DNA of 38,742 nt from an uncultured Clostridia bacterium. Its GTDB lineage: Bacteria; Bacillota; Clostridia; Christensenellales; UBA1242. Both the position numbers and the translations under genes were made by a program. The number at the start of each line of letters is the position of its first letter. Position 1 is the stretch's first letter. The notes below the pieces were generated by a model. That model was not told where the DNA came from and made no database searches. It was given only the letters and a program-made list of their open reading frames with translations. Positions 9,495 to 17,884 of the stretch are shown piece by piece. The stretch spans positions 1 to 38,742 of the forward strand of contig CAMLYK010000005.1 of the NCBI GenBank assembly GCA_946491735.1. Direction: 5' to 3'.

Positions 9495-9761
9495 CTATTG
9501 ATTATTTTTTTCTTTCTCATAAGCAGCCAGTACAGCAGAACTAATTTGTTCTCTTGTCTCAGTGTTAGATGGGTGTACTATATCTCTGTACTCGCCACTA
9601 GGTGCTTGCTTTGATGGCATAGCGATAAAGTTGCCATTGGTGCCTTCAATAATCTTCACATCGTGCACAACAAATGCATTATCAATCGTGAATGAGGCAA
9701 CGGCCTTCAACTTGCTATCATCTTTGCTGACCAATCTGATTCTAATGTCTGTGATTTCCAA
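9495..9761 (-). CDS. spoVG: SpoVG septation/RNA-binding regulator
   Basis: MEITDIRIRL...VASFTIDNAFVVHDVKIIEG..G.FIAMPS; start codon is TTG preceded by aaggggaaggtg. Confidence 0.95.
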   Translation of the reverse strand: MEITDIRIRLVSKDDSKLKAVASFTIDNAFVVHDVKIIEGTNGNFIAMPSKQAPSGEYRDIVHPSNTETREQISSAVLAAYEKEKNNQ

Positions 9762-9810
9762 GTCTATTCACCTTCCCCTTTTTTAGATTAACTACAATGT
9801 AGTCATTATT

Positions 9811-9839
9811 ATTTTACCTAATATAAAAATATTTTGCAA
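9811..9839 (-). promoter_or_regulatory. Promoter of spoVG
   Basis: Minus strand TTGCAA - 17 nt - TAAAAT. Confidence 0.55.
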
Positions 9840-9884
9840 ATGTTTTTCAATATATTTAAATGCAATTTAAAAAAATTTTGACAT

Positions 9885-9946
9885 TAAATTTATACCCATT
9901 TACCAAACACAAAATTTATTCATATATGAAAATAGGTATAAATTTA
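9885..9946. repeat. Long inverted repeat abutting the murC start codon
   Basis: Arms 9885-9901 (TAAATTTATACCCATTT) and 9930-9946 (AAATAGGTATAAATTTA), 16 of 17 positions complementary. Confidence 0.85.
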
Positions 9947-11196
9947 TGAAAAAAAATTATCAATCAGTTTTATTTTTAGGTATAGGCGGAATAAGTATGC
10001 ATCAATTAGCACTTGCATATAAAGAAAAAGGATATACGGTGTATGGTTACGATCAAAAGGAGAGCAAGTATACAAAAATTTGTTCGGATGCTGGAATAAC
10101 TGTCACAAATAGATTTAGACGAGAATTCTTGCATGTAGATTTTTGTGTGAAAACTGCAGCCATAAAAGACAATAACAAATACATTATAAATTTAAAAAAA
10201 TTAAAATGTCCAATTTACGACCGGGCAGAAATTTTGGCAAAATTGTGTGAGGAATTTAAGTGCGTGATTGCCATAGCGGGCACACACGGAAAGAGTACAA
10301 CCGCCAGTTTGTTGTATGAGATTTTGCGTACAGCAAATAAAAAAGTTTCTTGTCATATAGGTGCGGATGTATTTGCTCCTCGATTTAAATGCGGAGATGA
10401 TTATTTGGTGGTAGAGGCGTGTGAGTACAATAAAAGTTTTTTAAAATTAAGACCTGCAATCTCAGTAATAACAAATATTGAAGCGGAGCATTTGGATACT
10501 TATAAGAATATATTTAATTTAAGATCTGCATTTTTGACATTTTTAAAACATGGACTGTTTCGTTTCGTATATTTTGATAGCGGAGTAGAATATTTAAAAA
10601 GGATCAAAGGTGTAGAATTTGTGACCAAAACTGACCTCAAAATTAATCCTAAAATAAAAGGTGAGCATAATTTAAAAAACATTTCACTTGCAGTCGCCGT
10701 TGCTAAGTTTTTAAAAATAGATGAAAAACAAATAACCAAAACAGTAAATTCATTTTCGGGCATCCCAAGAAGATATGAATATTTAGGTTTATACAAAAGC
10801 AAAAAGATATACATAGATTACGCCCATCATCCCAGTGAACTAAAAGCATTTATAGATACGTTTTCAACTGAATTTAAAGAATATAAAATAGTGTTTCAAC
10901 CGCATACATATTCGCGTACGAAAATGTTTTTGTCCGAATTTGTTGATGTGTTAAAAGAGGTAAAAGATCTATGTATTTTCAAAGAATATCCTGCTAGAGA
11001 AAAGCCGAGTCTAGGACTCAGTGCACACGAATTATATTTAGAGATAAAAAAGTACAACAAGAATGTAAAATATGTTGCGAGCATTAAAAATATACTCAAT
11101 TTTATAGGAAAAGAGCGTGCAATCGCTTTTGTTGGTGCGGGAGATATCGATGAAGTGGCAAAAAAGATTATCAAAAGTTATTCAAAAAATGGTTGA
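9946..11196 (+). CDS. murC: UDP-N-acetylmuramate--L-alanine ligase (MurC-type Mur ligase)
   Basis: FLGIGGISM, AGTHGKSTTASLL, VITNIEAEHLDTY, IDYAHHPSE, QPHTYSRT. Confidence 0.85.
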   Translation: MKKNYQSVLFLGIGGISMHQLALAYKEKGYTVYGYDQKESKYTKICSDAGITVTNRFRREFLHVDFCVKTAAIKDNNKYIINLKKLKCPIYDRAEILAKLCEEFKCVIAIAGTHGKSTTASLLYEILRTANKKVSCHIGADVFAPRFKCGDDYLVVEACEYNKSFLKLRPAISVITNIEAEHLDTYKNIFNLRSAFLTFLKHGLFRFVYFDSGVEYLKRIKGVEFVTKTDLKINPKIKGEHNLKNISLAVAVAKFLKIDEKQITKTVNSFSGIPRRYEYLGLYKSKKIYIDYAHHPSELKAFIDTFSTEFKEYKIVFQPHTYSRTKMFLSEFVDVLKEVKDLCIFKEYPAREKPSLGLSAHELYLEIKKYNKNVKYVASIKNILNFIGKERAIAFVGAGDIDEVAKKIIKSYSKNG

Positions 11197-11221
11197 CAAA
11201 TGCATATTTTCAAGTTATAAT
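11193..11221 (+). promoter_or_regulatory. Promoter of rpmE; its -35 overlaps the murC stop codon
   Basis: TTGACA (11193-11198) - 17 nt - TATAAT (11216-11221); murC TGA lies at 11194-11196. Confidence 0.85.
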
Positions 11222-11250
11222 CATGTAGCTAGAATAATTAAGGAGTAGTT

Positions 11251-11469
11251 ATGAAAAAAGATATCCAACCTAATTACGTTGATGTTACTTTTCTATGTGC
11301 TTGTGGCCATGAATTTAAAGGAAAGACCTCAAAGCCAGGAGTGAAGGCAGGCGATACAGTGAAATTGGAAGTGTGTGACAAATGTCATCCTTTCTTTACT
11401 GGTCAGCAAAAGCTTGTTGATACCGAAGGTCGTGTAGATAGATTCAATAAAAAACATAAATTGAAATAG
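11251..11469 (+). CDS. rpmE: 50S ribosomal protein L31 (zinc-binding type)
   Basis: [36 protein letters not shown]. Confidence 0.97.
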   Translation: MKKDIQPNYVDVTFLCACGHEFKGKTSKPGVKAGDTVKLEVCDKCHPFFTGQQKLVDTEGRVDRFNKKHKLK

Positions 11470-11474
11470 CAATT

Positions 11475-11517
11475 TACGTGTCTTTTTTGCACGGGCAGAT
11501 TAGACACGTATTTTTTT
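11475..11517 (+). terminator. Intrinsic terminator after rpmE (20-nt loop)
   Basis: TACGTGTC (11475-11482) / GACACGTA (11503-11510) + TTTTTTT. Confidence 0.75.
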
Positions 11518-12339
11518 ATGTATATGAAATTAATTAAACTGAGAAAAGAACTTAAGGATTTGTATATTCAGCAGGACAAAGATCCTGCTGATGTTGATTT
11601 TATCATATCCGAATTACTTCATGTGTCGCGAACAGAATTGAATCTAATTGAAAATGTAGACGACCAAGAAGAACAAATCATACGTGAATATGCTTTAAAA
11701 AGGCTCAACACAGATATCCCGATTGACAAGTTGTTCAATAAGGCATACTTCTACGGCTTGAATTTTTATATAGATGAGTTTGTTTTATCTCCACGTCAAG
11801 ACAGCGAAATTTTAGTGGACACAGCAATCAAGTACATTAAAGAAAATGAGTACAAAACATGTTTAGACATGTGTACAGGGAGCGGGTGTATCGCCATAGC
11901 TATAAAGAAAAATACACAGATTGATATGCTAGCCAGTGATATATCAAACAAAGCATTGCGCGTTGCGAAAAAAAATGTTAAAATAAATGATGTAGAGATC
12001 GAATTTGTAAAAAGCGATATGTTTGAAAAAGTGGAAGGGAAGTTTGATTTGATTGTTTCTAACCCTCCGTATATTGCAAGTGATGATATAGAGTACTTAG
12101 ACAAAGAAGTCAGAGATTATGATCCATTATTATCGCTTGATGGCGGAGATATGGGCTTGAAATTCTATAATGAAATCCACAATGAAGCGAGAAGACATTT
12201 GAACGACCATGGCATGTTGATTTTGGAGATCGGTTATGATCAAAAGCAACTAATAATATCTTTATTTAATGATTTTAATTTGATTGAGAGTGTAAAAGAT
12301 TTGAATGGAATAGATAGAGTGTTGGTATTTACAAAATAG
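11518..12339 (+). CDS. prmC: Peptide chain release factor N5-glutamine methyltransferase (start may be ATG 11524)
   Basis: SPRQDSEILVD, LDMCTGSGCIAIAI, VSNPPYI (NPPY motif); adjacent to prfA. Confidence 0.93.
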   Translation: MYMKLIKLRKELKDLYIQQDKDPADVDFIISELLHVSRTELNLIENVDDQEEQIIREYALKRLNTDIPIDKLFNKAYFYGLNFYIDEFVLSPRQDSEILVDTAIKYIKENEYKTCLDMCTGSGCIAIAIKKNTQIDMLASDISNKALRVAKKNVKINDVEIEFVKSDMFEKVEGKFDLIVSNPPYIASDDIEYLDKEVRDYDPLLSLDGGDMGLKFYNEIHNEARRHLNDHGMLILEIGYDQKQLIISLFNDFNLIESVKDLNGIDRVLVFTK

Positions 12340-12351
12340 TGAGGAGAGATT

Positions 12352-13422
12352 ATGATTAATAAAATGAAAGGAATTAAAGAAAAATATGATATTTTAACGC
12401 AAGAGATTGCGGATCCATCTATAATTGCTGACACAAAAGTATGGCAGAAAAAAGTAAAAGAACATTCCTCTCTACAACCACTCATGGAAGAATATGAAAA
12501 ATATGAAAAATTGAATAAAGATTATGAAGATGCAAAAAATTTAATCGAAACAGAAATTGATCCTGAAATGAAAAATATGCTCAAAGACGAATGTGAAGAT
12601 TTGAAGAAAAAAATTGAAGATAGCGAAGAACAACTGAAAATACTTTTGCTTCCAAAAGATGAAAATGATACAAAAAATGTAATTTTAGAAATCCGAGGTG
12701 GAGCAGGTGGGGAGGAGAGTGCACTTTTTGCCCATAGTTTACTGAGGATGTATCAAATGTATTGTGACTCACATAAATTCAAAATGGAGATAATGAACAT
12801 TGAAGAAACTGAACTTGGAGGCATAAAAGAAGTTCAAGCGATGATAAAAGGTAAGAATGCCTATGCAAGATTCAAATACGAATCCGGTGTTCATAGAGTG
12901 CAACGCGTGCCAGAAACGGAGAGCCAGGGAAGAGTGCATACTTCTACCGTTACTGTTGCCATTCTGCCAGAAATGGAAGATACAGATGTAGAGATCAATG
13001 ACAAAGACATTCGTATTGACCTATTCAGAAGTAGTGGGGCGGGCGGTCAGCATATCAACAAGACGGAATCCGCTATACGAATCACACATTTCCCAACAGG
13101 AATTGTGGTCAGTTGCCAAGATGAACGCAGTCAGACACAGAATAAAGAGAAAGCTTTTGCCATGCTTAGAGCAAAAATTTATGACTACTATCAGCAGCAA
13201 AAAGAAGCGGAATACAAGCAAAATAGAAAGAGTCAAATCGGTACAGGAGATAGAAGCGAACGAATCCGCACATACAATTTCCCACAAGGCAGAGTGACTG
13301 ATCATAGAATTGGCTTGAGTCTATACAATATTGAAGATTTCATGAACGGAGATCTTGATGAGATGATTGATGCACTAACTCTTGCTGATCAACAAAAGAA
13401 ATTGAGCGAACAAGAAGATTAA
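12352..13422 (+). CDS. prfA: Peptide chain release factor 1
   Basis: GGQ motif SSGAGGQHINKTESAIRITH; GVHRVQRVPETESQGRVHTSTVTVA. Confidence 0.97.
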   Translation: MINKMKGIKEKYDILTQEIADPSIIADTKVWQKKVKEHSSLQPLMEEYEKYEKLNKDYEDAKNLIETEIDPEMKNMLKDECEDLKKKIEDSEEQLKILLLPKDENDTKNVILEIRGGAGGEESALFAHSLLRMYQMYCDSHKFKMEIMNIEETELGGIKEVQAMIKGKNAYARFKYESGVHRVQRVPETESQGRVHTSTVTVAILPEMEDTDVEINDKDIRIDLFRSSGAGGQHINKTESAIRITHFPTGIVVSCQDERSQTQNKEKAFAMLRAKIYDYYQQQKEAEYKQNRKSQIGTGDRSERIRTYNFPQGRVTDHRIGLSLYNIEDFMNGDLDEMIDALTLADQQKKLSEQED

Positions 13423-13427
13423 ATGTC

Positions 13428-13454
13428 ACACCACTTTAACGTGGTGTTTTTTTA
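13428..13454 (+). terminator. Intrinsic terminator after prfA
   Basis: ACACCAC/tttaac/GTGGTGT + T-run. Confidence 0.88.
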
Positions 13455-13498
13455 TAAAAATAGAATTTAAAATAATCAAAATTCAGATATTTTTTCGT

Positions 13499-13527
13499 TT
13501 GCGAATTTTGAATAACTATGTTATAAT
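13499..13527 (+). promoter_or_regulatory. Promoter of the 13545 gene
   Basis: TTGCGA - 17 nt - TATAAT, then AGGAG SD. Confidence 0.65.
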
Positions 13528-13544
13528 TTAAACAGGAGAAATGT

Positions 13545-15386
13545 ATGGCTAAGTATTTGAAACAAGATACTGATCTAGGGTATGTGGAAGATAGTGCAGA
13601 AATTGAATACTTGAAATTCAACAATCTGCGCCACTCAATTCTTGGTTATATGTGGGGGGATTTCAATTCGGAAGGAGAATATGTTATATCTCCTGAAATT
13701 CAGCGTGAATTAATTGCAATGCCTAAATATGTGGTTGATACTATAGACAATATTGACATTTGCCTCAGTACTATAAAATTTGACAAACAGATCACCTTTA
13801 TGGTGACAATGGAAGGTGATCGTGCTACTCTTTCATTGGTGGAGAAAGTGAATTTTGAGGCTAATAACAAACTGAATAGTGGCACATATAGCAATATCAA
13901 TGAATATATTTTAGACGAAGTTGAAACGTCTGGAGTGATAGATAAAAACGCTTTATATAGGCGTTGGAACATAGTCTTGGTACCGGGTCAAATTTTGGAC
14001 ATCTTTCATATGGATGAAGAAACTTTGGCAGTATATATTGGACTAGTGAATAGATTTAAATATTTGATCAAATCCAATGAAATATTATTAAAGAATGAAG
14101 AAAAAATTGAAGAGATTGAGGCTGGCTATTTTGTAGGTCTATTAAATATAGTGGACCATTATCCTAAATTGAAAGAAGTGGTTGATCAAGAGTTGTCAAA
14201 AACAATTGAAGAGAAAAAGGAATTTGTACGAATAGATAGACCGAATTTTGCAAAGACGATCAATGAGATTATAGAAAAGGCAATTGATAATAATATCAAT
14301 TTGCTGACCGAAACTGAGCAAAAAGAATTCCAAGCGGAAAAACACAATATCCAAGTAGAGCATAACATCAAGATTCAAGATGCAATTGACTACAAGACTG
14401 AAACTATTGAAATCAATGAAGAACATGTCGGCAACGAAATCACTGCAGAAAAAAAAGACAAGATCGTTCTAGAAACCTTCAATGAAGAAAAAAATCAAAC
14501 CATACTAGAACTTGCACAAAATAATTTAAAGTCAGAAAAAGAAGTAATTGAAAGAAATGCAGAAGAAGCAGTTGCTCTAAATTCGGGCGTTCACAAGAGA
14601 GAAAACAAGACTGCCGATCAACAAGCAGGGAAAGTTTCAGCAAAAGAGCAGGGCATCTCTAAACTAATTGAAGACGTACTGGGTGGAAGCATAGGTTTGA
14701 CACAAGTGAAAGTCGGTCAAAACAATCAAAATGCTCCGATCTCAAATCGCGGCAAGATGATCAATGCTTTGTTGTCAAGAAATGTTGATGTGAGGAAAAA
14801 TATTGGTGAACAAACAGCGAAGGTAATAAAGGAAAATCAACCAAATGTTTCGCAAGTCAAAGAAGAGAATAAGGCGGCTGTTTTAGACTCAAGTCAAGAG
14901 GCAAAAGCCCCAGTGAAAAAACCTTCTGCATCTACAAAAGCTAAAAAACCTCAACAGAAGAAAGCTGTAAAAAAGTCGGATACCAATGCAGCAAAAGCAC
15001 AGACGCAACAGGGGAAAGGACGTCAGACGAAAGTGCCTGCTAGAAGAGAAGAGGGCTTGGTAGCGCGCGCTTTCAAAGAGAAGGCACAGGAAGTTTCATC
15101 CAATTCTCAAGAAGAGGGTACTCTTGCATCACGATATGCTCAAGGGTTGATTGATAAAAAGAGAGTTAAACAAAAAGATGAAATAGAAAATATTGAACAA
15201 GCAGATACGCTTTTGACATCGAACAAAATGAACAATCTCAGAGGTAGACAGACTCATGAAGTTGTCAAAACAAAGACTCAAGTGACTTCAGTTCTAAATA
15301 CAGATACCAAATTAAATACGAATCCTGAAGATACACTTTATGAAGAAAATGAAGATGACAAAATTTTGTCACCAACAAATGAATGA
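13545..15386 (+). CDS. Hypothetical 613-aa protein: ~230-aa N-terminal region plus long charged/low-complexity C-terminal tail
   Basis: ORF with promoter, SD and terminator; Lys/Gln/Ala-rich tail; no family recognised. Confidence 0.75.
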   Translation: MAKYLKQDTDLGYVEDSAEIEYLKFNNLRHSILGYMWGDFNSEGEYVISPEIQRELIAMPKYVVDTIDNIDICLSTIKFDKQITFMVTMEGDRATLSLVEKVNFEANNKLNSGTYSNINEYILDEVETSGVIDKNALYRRWNIVLVPGQILDIFHMDEETLAVYIGLVNRFKYLIKSNEILLKNEEKIEEIEAGYFVGLLNIVDHYPKLKEVVDQELSKTIEEKKEFVRIDRPNFAKTINEIIEKAIDNNINLLTETEQKEFQAEKHNIQVEHNIKIQDAIDYKTETIEINEEHVGNEITAEKKDKIVLETFNEEKNQTILELAQNNLKSEKEVIERNAEEAVALNSGVHKRENKTADQQAGKVSAKEQGISKLIEDVLGGSIGLTQVKVGQNNQNAPISNRGKMINALLSRNVDVRKNIGEQTAKVIKENQPNVSQVKEENKAAVLDSSQEAKAPVKKPSASTKAKKPQQKKAVKKSDTNAAKAQTQQGKGRQTKVPARREEGLVARAFKEKAQEVSSNSQEEGTLASRYAQGLIDKKRVKQKDEIENIEQADTLLTSNKMNNLRGRQTHEVVKTKTQVTSVLNTDTKLNTNPEDTLYEENEDDKILSPTNE

Positions 15387-15395
15387 AACGTTATA

Positions 15396-15424
15396 AAAAA
15401 CGCTCTGGCCGAGCGTTTTTTATT
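15396..15424. terminator. Bidirectional terminator between convergent genes
   Basis: AAAAAACGCTC/tggcc/GAGCGTTTTTT. Confidence 0.88.
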
Positions 15425-15910
15425 TTACACATTTAATGAATTAATATAACTTAAACCATCCAAACATTTTTCAGAAAGAAAATCTGCAAATTGAGCAACG
15501 AAACCTTTTGCTGAGAAATCATCACTGCGTTTGATCTTTGCAACATATTGAGCAAATTCCATATTTTCACCCAAGACACTTTCAACATCAGACAAAATTG
15601 ATTTCATATTAAATTTGTAATTTTTAGGTATATAAGGCTCAACATCTCCGTGCAAATTTGTAATTATAAAATTCATTGGAGTACCACGCCAAGATAATGC
15701 CTTTGGGTACATAGATTTGTTCGCAGAATTAGGAATAAATTTATCCAACTCAGTGCTATACTCTTTCACTATATCCCAATTAGGATTTTCAGCATGAGTG
15801 AAATATCTTTCAAATAATTCTTTATCGCTCAATTTCTGAATTTTTTGAGCAGTAGCTGAATTCTCTGGGTCAAATTCATAATCTATAAAATCTTGCTGTG
15901 TGTATGCCAT
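15425..15910 (-). CDS. Hypothetical protein, 161 aa
   Basis: ORF with clear SD on minus strand (aaggagtgaaattATG); shared terminator. Confidence 0.75.
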   Translation of the reverse strand: MAYTQQDFIDYEFDPENSATAQKIQKLSDKELFERYFTHAENPNWDIVKEYSTELDKFIPNSANKSMYPKALSWRGTPMNFIITNLHGDVEPYIPKNYKFNMKSILSDVESVLGENMEFAQYVAKIKRSDDFSAKGFVAQFADFLSEKCLDGLSYINSLNV

Positions 15911-16103
15911 AATTTCACTCCTTAAAATGATTTATTTTTTATTCAACAGAATTCTAACATATAATTTTTTATTTGTAAATACCTTTTTTGAAAAAAATTT
16001 AAATTATATCTTTTAGTTCATTCTATATTCTATATGAATTATAAATCTATTTTAAAACTAAATGATTAAACTTTATATTAAAACATTAATTTTCAATCTC
16101 TTT

Positions 16104-16433
16104 TTATTTTTTGTAATTTATTGGATCGTATGTTTTGTTCATCACTTTTAGTATTGTGGGAAAACTATCATCGTCAGCTGACTTGTTGTTATGTAGTTTT
16201 CCACATTTGCTACACCTGTACTGTATTATATATCCCTTTTTCCCACTAATTGTGACATCAATGGGGAAAAGTATTCCTCCGCATGAATTCGCTCTGTCCC
16301 CAGGATTGATATCCACATGTAGAGAAGCAAGGCAATGCGTGCAATGGTCACGAGATGTATATTTTAATTCTGGAACGAGCCTACCACACCAAGCGCACAC
16401 AAAACTATTATCATTCTTTTCAAATTGTTTCAT
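16104..16433 (-). CDS. RNHCP-domain zinc-ribbon protein
   Basis: CAWCG...SRDHCTHCLASLHVDINPGDRANSCGGILFPI...YRCSKCG. Confidence 0.8.
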   Translation of the reverse strand: MKQFEKNDNSFVCAWCGRLVPELKYTSRDHCTHCLASLHVDINPGDRANSCGGILFPIDVTISGKKGYIIQYRCSKCGKLHNNKSADDDSFPTILKVMNKTYDPINYKK

Positions 16434-16467
16434 AACTGTAGTGTAACAAATTTTATTTTGAATGTAA
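16433..16467 (-). promoter_or_regulatory. Promoter of RNHCP gene, positioned for a leaderless transcript
   Basis: Minus strand TTTACA - 17 nt - TACACT - acagtt - ATG; no SD. Confidence 0.5.
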
Positions 16468-16554
16468 AGTGGCTCATGATAAGTATCAACTAAAAAGGTA
16501 AATTATAGATAGATTTTTAATATATAAATTATTCAAAAAAGTTATGAAAAAGGG

Positions 16555-16583
16555 TTGACAATCATTATTTTCTTTGATAGAAT
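16555..16583 (+). promoter_or_regulatory. Promoter of S10 operon
   Basis: TTGACA (16555-16560) - 17 nt - TAGAAT (16578-16583). Confidence 0.8.
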
Positions 16584-16588
16584 AAAAA

Positions 16589-16921
16589 TGCTGATTAATG
16601 GTTTGACGCATAAGGTTGCATTTGTTAGCAAGCGACAAATGGGAATTTATGTTGACCTAGTCCGGTTGGACGCCGACAAAAAATATAGGGCATTGCCCAA
16701 TTTATTTTTGAAGATCAGCACTTTACACTCGGCACAGTGTAAATGCGAGCAAGTGCTAAAGCAAACTACCGCTATACGCTTTGACATGCTGTACTGTATA
16801 ATGATTGTTTTTTAAAGAATTAAAAACTTGAGATCAAGAATCATTATACAATCAGTATGGGCAAAATTGGTGTAAAGCAAAAGTCGGTTTAGTGTTGACT
16901 ATATATAAAAGGAGAGAAAAA
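16589..16921 (+). ncRNA. Long structured 5' leader of the S10 operon (candidate r-protein leader)
   Basis: ~330 nt between promoter and rpsJ; pairings 16589-16595/16714-16720, 16722-16729/16736-16743, 16795-16806/16839-16850. Confidence 0.6.
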
Positions 16922-17230
16922 ATGGCAACAACAAAACTTAGAATCAAACTTACATCATACGATATAGGTTTGCTAGAAAATGTAGTATCAAGAATTCTTG
17001 ACACTGCAACAAAGTCTGGATGTAAAATTTCTGGACCTGTTCCACTACCAACAAAAAGGGAAGTGGTGACAATTATCCGTGCTACGCACAATTACAAATA
17101 TTCACGTGAACAATTTGAATCTCGTACACATGTTAGATTAATTGATGTGTTCGCACCTAATGCAAAAGCAGTTGATACATTGCTAAAAATGAATGTACCT
17201 GCTGGTGTAGATATCAAGGTAGAACTATAA
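16922..17230 (+). CDS. rpsJ: 30S ribosomal protein S10 (start reassigned from 16892)
   Basis: [38 protein letters not shown] aaggagag. Confidence 0.97.
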   Translation: MATTKLRIKLTSYDIGLLENVVSRILDTATKSGCKISGPVPLPTKREVVTIIRATHNYKYSREQFESRTHVRLIDVFAPNAKAVDTLLKMNVPAGVDIKVEL

Positions 17231-17240
17231 GGAGGGAACT

Positions 17241-17873
17241 GTGGAAAAAGCGATTATTGGTAGAAAGATCGGTATGACACAAGTGTTTACTGATGACGGC
17301 AGAGTTGAACCTGTGACAGTGATTGAAGCAGGTCCTTGCTATGTGACTCAAATCAAAACAACAGACACAGACGGTTATAACTCAGTGCAAGTAGCATTCG
17401 GAGATATCAAAGCAAAGAATGTGAACAAATCACAAGCTGGTGCTTTCAAAAAAGCTGGTGTAGAACCAAAACGTGTGATGAAAGAATTTAAATATGATGA
17501 CGTTTCAAAATTTAGTCTTGGTCAAGAGATTAAAGCAGATATGTTTAGCGAAGGAGATTTGGTAGACGTATCTGGAATTACCAAAGGACATGGGTTCACT
17601 GGTGTAATTAAACGTTGGAATCAACAGAGATTAAAAATGACTCACGGTGTTGGACCTGTTCATAGAGAAGTAGGTTCAATGGGCGCAAACTCAACACCTA
17701 GTAGAGTATTCAAAGGCAAAAAGATGCCAGGTCACTACGGTCATGAAGCCGTGACAGTGCAAAATCTTAAAGTTGTACGTGTAGATGCTGATAGAAATTT
17801 GATTTTGGTTAAAGGTGCAATTCCTGGACCAAAGAAATCAATCGTCACTATCAAATCTGCGGTGAAAGCTTAA
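17241..17873 (+). CDS. rplC: 50S ribosomal protein L3 (GTG start)
   Basis: [30 protein letters not shown]. Confidence 0.98.
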   Translation: MEKAIIGRKIGMTQVFTDDGRVEPVTVIEAGPCYVTQIKTTDTDGYNSVQVAFGDIKAKNVNKSQAGAFKKAGVEPKRVMKEFKYDDVSKFSLGQEIKADMFSEGDLVDVSGITKGHGFTGVIKRWNQQRLKMTHGVGPVHREVGSMGANSTPSRVFKGKKMPGHYGHEAVTVQNLKVVRVDADRNLILVKGAIPGPKKSIVTIKSAVKA

Positions 17874-17884
17874 AGGAGTAAACT

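Noticed and set aside
12998-13297. Overlapping 99-aa and 94-aa ORFs (both strands) inside prfA
   Set aside because: Shadow ORFs within a conserved gene containing the GGQ motif.
16555-16815. 86-aa plus-strand ORF in the S10 leader
   Set aside because: Begins inside the -35 hexamer of the S10 promoter and covers structured leader RNA; no SD.
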